A DNA stretch of 28,110 bases from an uncultured Acidaminococcus sp. GTDB lineage: Bacteria; Bacillota; Negativicutes; Acidaminococcales; Acidaminococcaceae. The stretch is from NCBI GenBank assembly GCA_900554515.1, contig USHN01000013.1, forward strand, positions 1 to 28,110. The letters run 5' to 3'. The position numbers and the translations under genes are program-made. Of the stretch, positions 24,463 to 28,110 are shown piece after piece; the first letter of the stretch is position 1, and every line of letters begins with the position of its first letter. A model generated the notes under the pieces. It was given only the letters and a program-made list of their open reading frames with translations. It ran no database searches and was not told the DNA's origin.

Positions 24463-24491
24463 ATTGTAACACACGCCGCCATGAAGTACAA
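24463..24491 (-). promoter_or_regulatory. Promoter of the ylbF-like/murB cluster
   Basis: On the minus strand TTGTAC (24486-24491) and TACAAT (24463-24468) are 17 bases apart, ending about 34 bases before the start codon. The -35 box overlaps the hairpin downstream of thrS. Confidence 0.65.
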
Positions 24492-24531
24492 CAAGGCCAC
24501 GAAAAGCGTTCCCACCCTTCGCGGCCGTTGT
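24488..24531 (-). terminator. Hairpin downstream of thrS without a U-tract
   Basis: Arms ACAAC-GGCC-G-CGAA and TTCG-T-GGCC-TT-GTTGT (24488-24503 and 24518-24531) pair over about 14 positions with one G-U and a 2-base bulge. No T-run follows, so intrinsic termination is doubtful. It may protect the 3' end of the thrS message or only pause transcription. Confidence 0.4.
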
Positions 24532-24557
24532 AGCAAATATACGGTTACAGGAGTATC

Positions 24558-26462
24558 TTATTTCTTATTCTTAATTTCTTCTTCCAGTTTGGCGATAAAC
24601 GCATCCACTGCCATGCTTCCTTCTTCGCCTCTGTCACGGCTGCGGACAGAAACCGTGCCGCTTTCCACTTCTTTGGCTCCTACTACCAGCATGTACGGAA
24701 CCTTTTTCACCTGGGCTTCCCGGATCTTGTAGCCAATCTTTTCGTTCCGGCTATCCACAGAGGCACGGATCTTGAGTGCATCCATCTTGTCCACAATCTG
24801 CTGGGCATAGTCGTTAAACTTATCGGTAATCGGCAGTACCCGTACCTGTTCCGGTGCCAGCCAGGCAGGGAAGGCACCAGCATAGTTTTCAATCAGAATA
24901 CCGATAAACCGTTCAATGGATCCGTACACCACCCGATGAATCATTACCGGACGATGTTTCTGCCCGTCTTCCCCCGTATAGGTCAGATTGAATTTTTCCG
25001 GCAGCAGCATATCCAATTGGATGGTTCCGCACTGCCAGGTACGACCAATGGAATCTTTTAAATGGAAGTCGATCTTAGGACCATAGAAGGCGCCGTCCCC
25101 TTCATTGATGGAGTATTTAAGACCAAAATCATCCATAGCTTTACGCAGAGCACTTGTGGTCATTTCCCAGGTGGCGTCATCCCCCATGGAGTTATCCGGA
25201 CGAGTGGACAATTCCGCATGATACGTCAGGCCAAACGTAGCGTACACTTCGTCAAACAGCCGAATGGTTTCCTGGATGACACTTTCAATCTGGTCCGGCA
25301 TCATGAAAATATGCGCATCGTCCTGGGTAAAGCAACGTACACGGAACAAACCATGGAGCGCTCCGGATAGTTCATGCCGGTGCACCAGTCCCAGTTCACC
25401 CACACGCAAAGGCAGTTCCTTATAAGAATGCGGTTCGTTTGCATAGACCAGCATACCGCCCGGGCAGTTCATGGGTTTAATGGCGTAATCATCCCCATCA
25501 ATTTTGGTGAAGTACATATTTTCCTTGTAATGATCCCAGTGCCCGGAAGTCTCCCACAGTTCCCGGTTCATAATCATCGGGGTTTTAACTTCCTGGTAAT
25601 GGTATTTATGATGCACTTCCCGCCAGTAATTGATTAATTCATTACGGATAATCATGCCATTAGGCAGGAAGAAGGGGAATCCTGGGCCATATTCACTGAG
25701 CATAAAGAGTCCCAGCTGCTTTCCAAGTTTCCGGTGATCCCGCTTTTCTGCTTCTTCCATCATATGCAGATAGGCATCCAATTCCTCCTGGCTGGCAAAA
25801 GCAGTCCCGTAAATCCGTTGCAGCATCTTGTTGTGCTCATCCCCGCGCCAATAAGCACCGGCAATGGATAACAGCTTAAACGCTTTCACGCGGCCCGTAG
25901 AAGGACAGTGAGGCCCAGCACAAAGATCCGTAAAATCGCCCTGGGTATAGGTACTGATCACCGCATCTTCCGGCAGATCTTCAATGAGTTCTACCTTATA
26001 TGGTTCTTCCTCGGCTTTAAATTTAGCCAAAGCCTCCGCCCGCGGCAGTTCCTTACGCACCAGCGAGTAGTTGGCCTTAATAATTTTCTTCATTTCCTTT
26101 TCAATGTCCCGCAAATCTTCCGGCGTAAAAACGTGGTCACTGTCCAGGTCATAATAAAAGCCCTTGTCAATAGCAGGCCCAATGGCAAATTTGGTGCCCG
26201 GGAACAGATGCTGAATTGCCTGAGCCATGACATGGCTGGCAGTATGGCGAATGGCATGCAGGCCTTCCTCGCTATCCGGCGTTACAAATTCCACTTTGGC
26301 ATCGTGGTCCAACACATCGGACAGATCCTTATTCACTCCGTCCACTTTAGCCAGCAGGGCCGTTTTGCCCAGCTTTTGGTTCAAGCTCTTGGCAATGGAT
26401 AAAAGCGTGCTATTGTCTTCAAATTCTCTCACACTGCCATCCGGTAACGTTACGTTTAACAT
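24558..26462 (-). CDS. thrS: Threonyl-tRNA synthetase
   Basis: Class II enzyme that charges tRNA-Thr, 634 residues, full length. It has the N-terminal TGS domain (1-61), the editing domain with HTASHVMAQAIQHLFPG near residue 73 and CAGPHCPSTG, and the catalytic core. Zinc ligands are seen as the Cys in KPMNCPGG and the His residues of HRHELSGALHGLFRVR and DAHIFM. The C-terminal anticodon-binding domain ends at WLAPEQVRVLPI onward. An AAGGAGGAG site precedes ATG 26462. Expression is controlled by the T-box leader just upstream. A hairpin lies after the stop. Confidence 0.97.
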   Translation of the reverse strand: MLNVTLPDGSVREFEDNSTLLSIAKSLNQKLGKTALLAKVDGVNKDLSDVLDHDAKVEFVTPDSEEGLHAIRHTASHVMAQAIQHLFPGTKFAIGPAIDKGFYYDLDSDHVFTPEDLRDIEKEMKKIIKANYSLVRKELPRAEALAKFKAEEEPYKVELIEDLPEDAVISTYTQGDFTDLCAGPHCPSTGRVKAFKLLSIAGAYWRGDEHNKMLQRIYGTAFASQEELDAYLHMMEEAEKRDHRKLGKQLGLFMLSEYGPGFPFFLPNGMIIRNELINYWREVHHKYHYQEVKTPMIMNRELWETSGHWDHYKENMYFTKIDGDDYAIKPMNCPGGMLVYANEPHSYKELPLRVGELGLVHRHELSGALHGLFRVRCFTQDDAHIFMMPDQIESVIQETIRLFDEVYATFGLTYHAELSTRPDNSMGDDATWEMTTSALRKAMDDFGLKYSINEGDGAFYGPKIDFHLKDSIGRTWQCGTIQLDMLLPEKFNLTYTGEDGQKHRPVMIHRVVYGSIERFIGILIENYAGAFPAWLAPEQVRVLPITDKFNDYAQQIVDKMDALKIRASVDSRNEKIGYKIREAQVKKVPYMLVVGAKEVESGTVSVRSRDRGEEGSMAVDAFIAKLEEEIKNKK

Positions 26463-26506
26463 TCTTATACTCCTCCTTAGATTGTCAACAAGACGGGAAG
26501 GACAAT

Positions 26507-26751
26507 AAAAAAGCCCATCCCAACGAAGGGACGGGCATAGGCTCGCGGTTCCACCCTGATTGATGTATCTTATGAATACATCCTCTCATTCTCTTTAACG
26601 CAGAGTTACGATCTTGCCTACTGGTTTTCAGCAGATGGCTCCAAGGCGGTGCCCCATTGTTTGTTCCCGGACTGTTCTCAGCAACCAGCCTCTCTGTACC
26701 GTTTCCCCAACAGGATATGTCCTTATCATAGCCATTGACGCTTTAAAATTG
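26507..26751 (-). promoter_or_regulatory. Threonine T-box leader of thrS
   Basis: A complete tRNA-sensing leader that raises thrS transcription when tRNA-Thr is uncharged. Stem I is closed by ATGGCT (26729-26734 region) with AGCCAT (near 26635-26640). The apical AGAGAG and GCTGAGAA elements follow, and an ACC threonine specifier lies at 26648-26650, followed by a purine and the CCTT helix strand. The T-box proper GGTGGAACCGCG (about 26544-26555) contains TGGA, which pairs with the tRNA acceptor end. The terminator stem GCCCGTCCC with TGGGATGGGC (26513-26536) is followed by six T residues (26507-26512). The specifier assignment is by position in the predicted stem and fits the gene downstream. 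Confidence 0.92.
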
Positions 26752-26756
26752 TCTCC

Positions 26757-26784
26757 ATTATACCACGGCATATAGGATTGTCAA
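26757..26784 (-). promoter_or_regulatory. Sigma-A promoter of thrS
   Basis: On the minus strand perfect TTGACA (26779-26784) and perfect TATAAT (26757-26762) are 16 bases apart, reading directly into the T-box leader. A strong promoter fits control by premature termination. Confidence 0.88.
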
Positions 26785-26871
26785 CAGGAGAAACAGGAAG
26801 TGGCAAAAGATAGTTTTATTTTCAGGAAAGAAACTGTGATTTACATTTCTTTTTGCATTTTTTTAGTAGAA

Positions 26872-26978
26872 CGTAAACTTGTATTTAAATTTACGCGCTA
26901 TGATAAAACCATCACAAAGAAAGCCCAAGCCTTCTGAGAATTAGAAACAGGGTAAGCCTTCTGACTCCCTGTTATAAT
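26872..26978 (+). promoter_or_regulatory. Upstream region of the methyltransferase gene: repeats and extended -10
   Basis: TGTTATAAT (26970-26978) is a perfect extended -10 element 29 bases before the start codon; the -35 position is poor. An inverted repeat AACAGGG/CCCTGTT (26946-26952, 26967-26973) runs into the -10. An 11-base direct repeat AAGCCTTCTGA occurs at 26927-26937 and 26954-26964. A further inverted repeat CGTAAA/TTTACG is at 26872-26877 and 26890-26895. The arrangement suggests regulator binding, but none is identified. Confidence 0.45.
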
Positions 26979-27007
26979 TCCCGTGTCCAGCATGTGGAGG
27001 GATTATC

Positions 27008-27571
27008 ATGAAGAAAACATTCATCGCTGAGCGTGAACTATTTTTAAAGGACTTTATCTTGAATCCAGCAAAAATTGGCAGCGTTACTCCCAGCTCATCT
27101 TATTTAACCAAGAAATTATTAGGGAAACTTCCTTGGGATAGGCTCAGTACCATCGTGGAATTGGGAGCAGGAACAGGCGTATTCACAGAATACGTTATGG
27201 AACATAAACGTCCAGACAGCGCTTTCCTTGTCATTGAACAAGATACCACCATGCGCAAAGCCTTGATGGGACAATATCCGGGAGCGCTCTTTGGGTCTCA
27301 GGCGGAAAGCCTGCCATTTCTTATGAAGCAGTATGGACTTCCAAAAGCAGACTGTATTATTTCCGGGCTTCCCTTTGCTGTCATTGAGAAAAAAGACCGT
27401 TTAAAGATTTTAGCCGGTATTGATGCGAGACTGGCTAACCAGGGTATATTCGTTGCTTTCCAGTATTCCCTGCAAATGTATGGCACGTTTCGTCATATAT
27501 TCCGGAAGATTAACATTGGATTTACCCCACTAAACTTACCTCCCGCCTTTACCTATACCTGCTGCAAATAA
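27008..27571 (+). CDS. Class I SAM-dependent methyltransferase, PmtA-like (phospholipid N-methyltransferase family)
   Basis: A 187-residue methyltransferase. The SAM-binding motif ELGAGTGVFTEYV is at 51-63, the acidic end of strand two is in VIEQD (75-79), and motif IV is SGLPFAVI (119-126). With the N-terminal FILNPAKIGSVTPSS this is the pattern of COG3963 proteins, including bacterial phospholipid N-methyltransferase PmtA. Similarity to rRNA adenine dimethylases is also expected in this fold, so lipid substrate is likely but unproved. A GGAGGG site precedes the ATG. It is a single-gene unit on the strand opposite to thrS, with its own extended -10 promoter and a terminator at 27662. Its base composition looks somewhat more AT-rich than its neighbours. 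Confidence 0.82.
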   Translation: MKKTFIAERELFLKDFILNPAKIGSVTPSSSYLTKKLLGKLPWDRLSTIVELGAGTGVFTEYVMEHKRPDSAFLVIEQDTTMRKALMGQYPGALFGSQAESLPFLMKQYGLPKADCIISGLPFAVIEKKDRLKILAGIDARLANQGIFVAFQYSLQMYGTFRHIFRKINIGFTPLNLPPAFTYTCCK

Positions 27572-27661
27572 CGTTTCCTCCTGGCACTGCTATTCCCTGC
27601 TCACAATGACCCTTTGGTGCTACCGAGAATGAATAGCTGGGATAGTAACCGTTTCACACCG

Positions 27662-27693
27662 ACCTTGGTCATTTATTGATCAAGGTGTTTTTT
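27662..27693 (+). terminator. Terminator after the methyltransferase gene
   Basis: ACCTTGGTCA (27662-27671) pairs with TGATCAAGGT (27677-27686), one G-T wobble, followed by G and TTTTTT. It lies about 90 bases after the stop codon. Confidence 0.8.
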
Positions 27694-28044
27694 GTACACA
27701 AAAAAGCCTGGAAGCAAGGCATAAAAATACAATCCAGCTGACCTGGTTTTCGCCCCCACACTCGCCTGCTGGAACGTTCGCTCCTAAGCGCTCTGGCTCC
27801 CCACTACTAATTCTCTCGCTTTTGCGGCAGGACTTACTTCTAAGCTGCACCGTGCTCACAGGAAATTATCCCTGCTTACGTGGATCGTTTTGCCTGCAAC
27901 TGGCATCGACTTGCAACCACAGACCTGGATTGTGTTTTTTATTATACGGTTCTTTGGTTGATTTGGCAACCAGAAAGGGGTTAACCGGGGATTACCCGTT
28001 CCTGACTATTTATATACGCAGTGGTACGTTTCCGGTAATAGTAG
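27694..28044. other. Unassigned region at the right edge
   Basis: About 350 bases without a gene I can support. One plus-strand frame stays free of stops from 27633 to 28079 (149 codons), but it has no good start or ribosome site, runs through the terminator at 27662, and gives a Leu/Ser/Pro/Cys-rich product unlike any family I know. Short palindromes are present (GAACGTTC at 27772-27779, GGTTAACC near 27978-27985, AGCGCT near 27788-27793). It may be a decayed mobile or repetitive element, or noncoding RNA. I find no tRNA fold or transposase motif. Confidence 0.4.
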
Positions 28045-28053
28045 TGCTATACT
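28045..28053 (+). promoter_or_regulatory. Extended -10 element directly before a terminator
   Basis: TGCTATACT (28045-28053) is a near-perfect extended -10 element with a weak -35 region. Predicted initiation near 28060 would place the start just before the hairpin at 28068. Confidence 0.4.
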
Positions 28054-28067
28054 CGAAAAATAATGAT

Positions 28068-28091
28068 CCACCCGCCTAGCGGGTGGTTTTT
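28068..28091 (+). terminator. Intrinsic terminator or leader hairpin at the right edge
   Basis: CCACCCGC (28068-28075) pairs with GCGGGTGG (28079-28086) around a 3-base loop, followed by TTTTT. It has the form of an intrinsic terminator for plus-strand RNA, but no coding gene ends here. It may be a leader hairpin of a gene outside the window. Confidence 0.65.
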
Positions 28092-28110
28092 CATTTTCGG
28101 GCATAGCCCT

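Noticed and set aside
27570..27690. Minus-strand 23-codon frame starting near 27672
   Set aside because: It has no good ribosome site or promoter, and overlaps the methyltransferase terminator.
27694..28060. tRNA or other structured RNA gene in the right-end gap
   Set aside because: I found no cloverleaf, T-loop or other known RNA signature on either strand.
1..28110. CRISPR array, prophage or defence system
   Set aside because: No regularly spaced repeats, cas, integrase, phage structural or nuclease genes are visible; the gene content is housekeeping, transport and cofactor synthesis.

Overview
The window reads as chromosome from a diderm Firmicute of the class Negativicutes, probably near Acidaminococcaceae. 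Firmicute traits are a PolC replicase, a T-box leader, AGGAGG-type ribosome binding sites and sigma-A promoters. The Gram-negative-like trait is an OmpA-type outer-membrane protein with a peptidoglycan-binding domain. Genus and species are inference. I see no prophage, insertion sequence with a transposase, CRISPR array, rRNA or tRNA.

Nearly all genes are on the minus strand, so each operon reads right to left. From the left: an OmpA-like porin gene with its own terminator and a terminator-like hairpin in its leader (50-1223); then an ispG-proS-mgtC-polC operon (8473 down to 1372), housekeeping apart from an inserted MgtC-family gene. A small DUF1858 redox protein (8680-8922, plus strand) is divergent from ispG. 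A shared bidirectional terminator separates it from a TAXI-type TRAP transporter operon (12567 down to 9045: lipoprotein receptor, DUF1850 protein, fused permease), which has a near-consensus promoter.

The most distinctive block runs from 19498 down to 12879: larE, larB, larC, then an ECF nickel transporter (CbiM/NikMN-like, CbiQ, CbiO), then an iron-type alcohol dehydrogenase 18 bases further on. LarB, LarC and LarE build the nickel-pincer nucleotide cofactor of lactate racemase and the transporter supplies nickel. The racemase gene larA is not in the window.

Next come a flavodoxin-fold reductase, an unlisted 26-residue membrane peptide with its own strong promoter and terminator, and a ylbF-like/murB/EamA/mscL/tyrS cluster (24429 down to 20476). 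thrS follows behind a complete threonine T-box leader (26507-26751). On the right, on the plus strand, are a PmtA-like methyltransferase (27008-27571) and about 420 bases of unassigned DNA with hairpins, a promoter-like site and a terminator running to the window edge.

Points worth following: a PolC that lacks its proofreading exonuclease domain, a nickel-pincer operon that ends in an alcohol dehydrogenase, the 26-residue peptide gene, and the unassigned right end.
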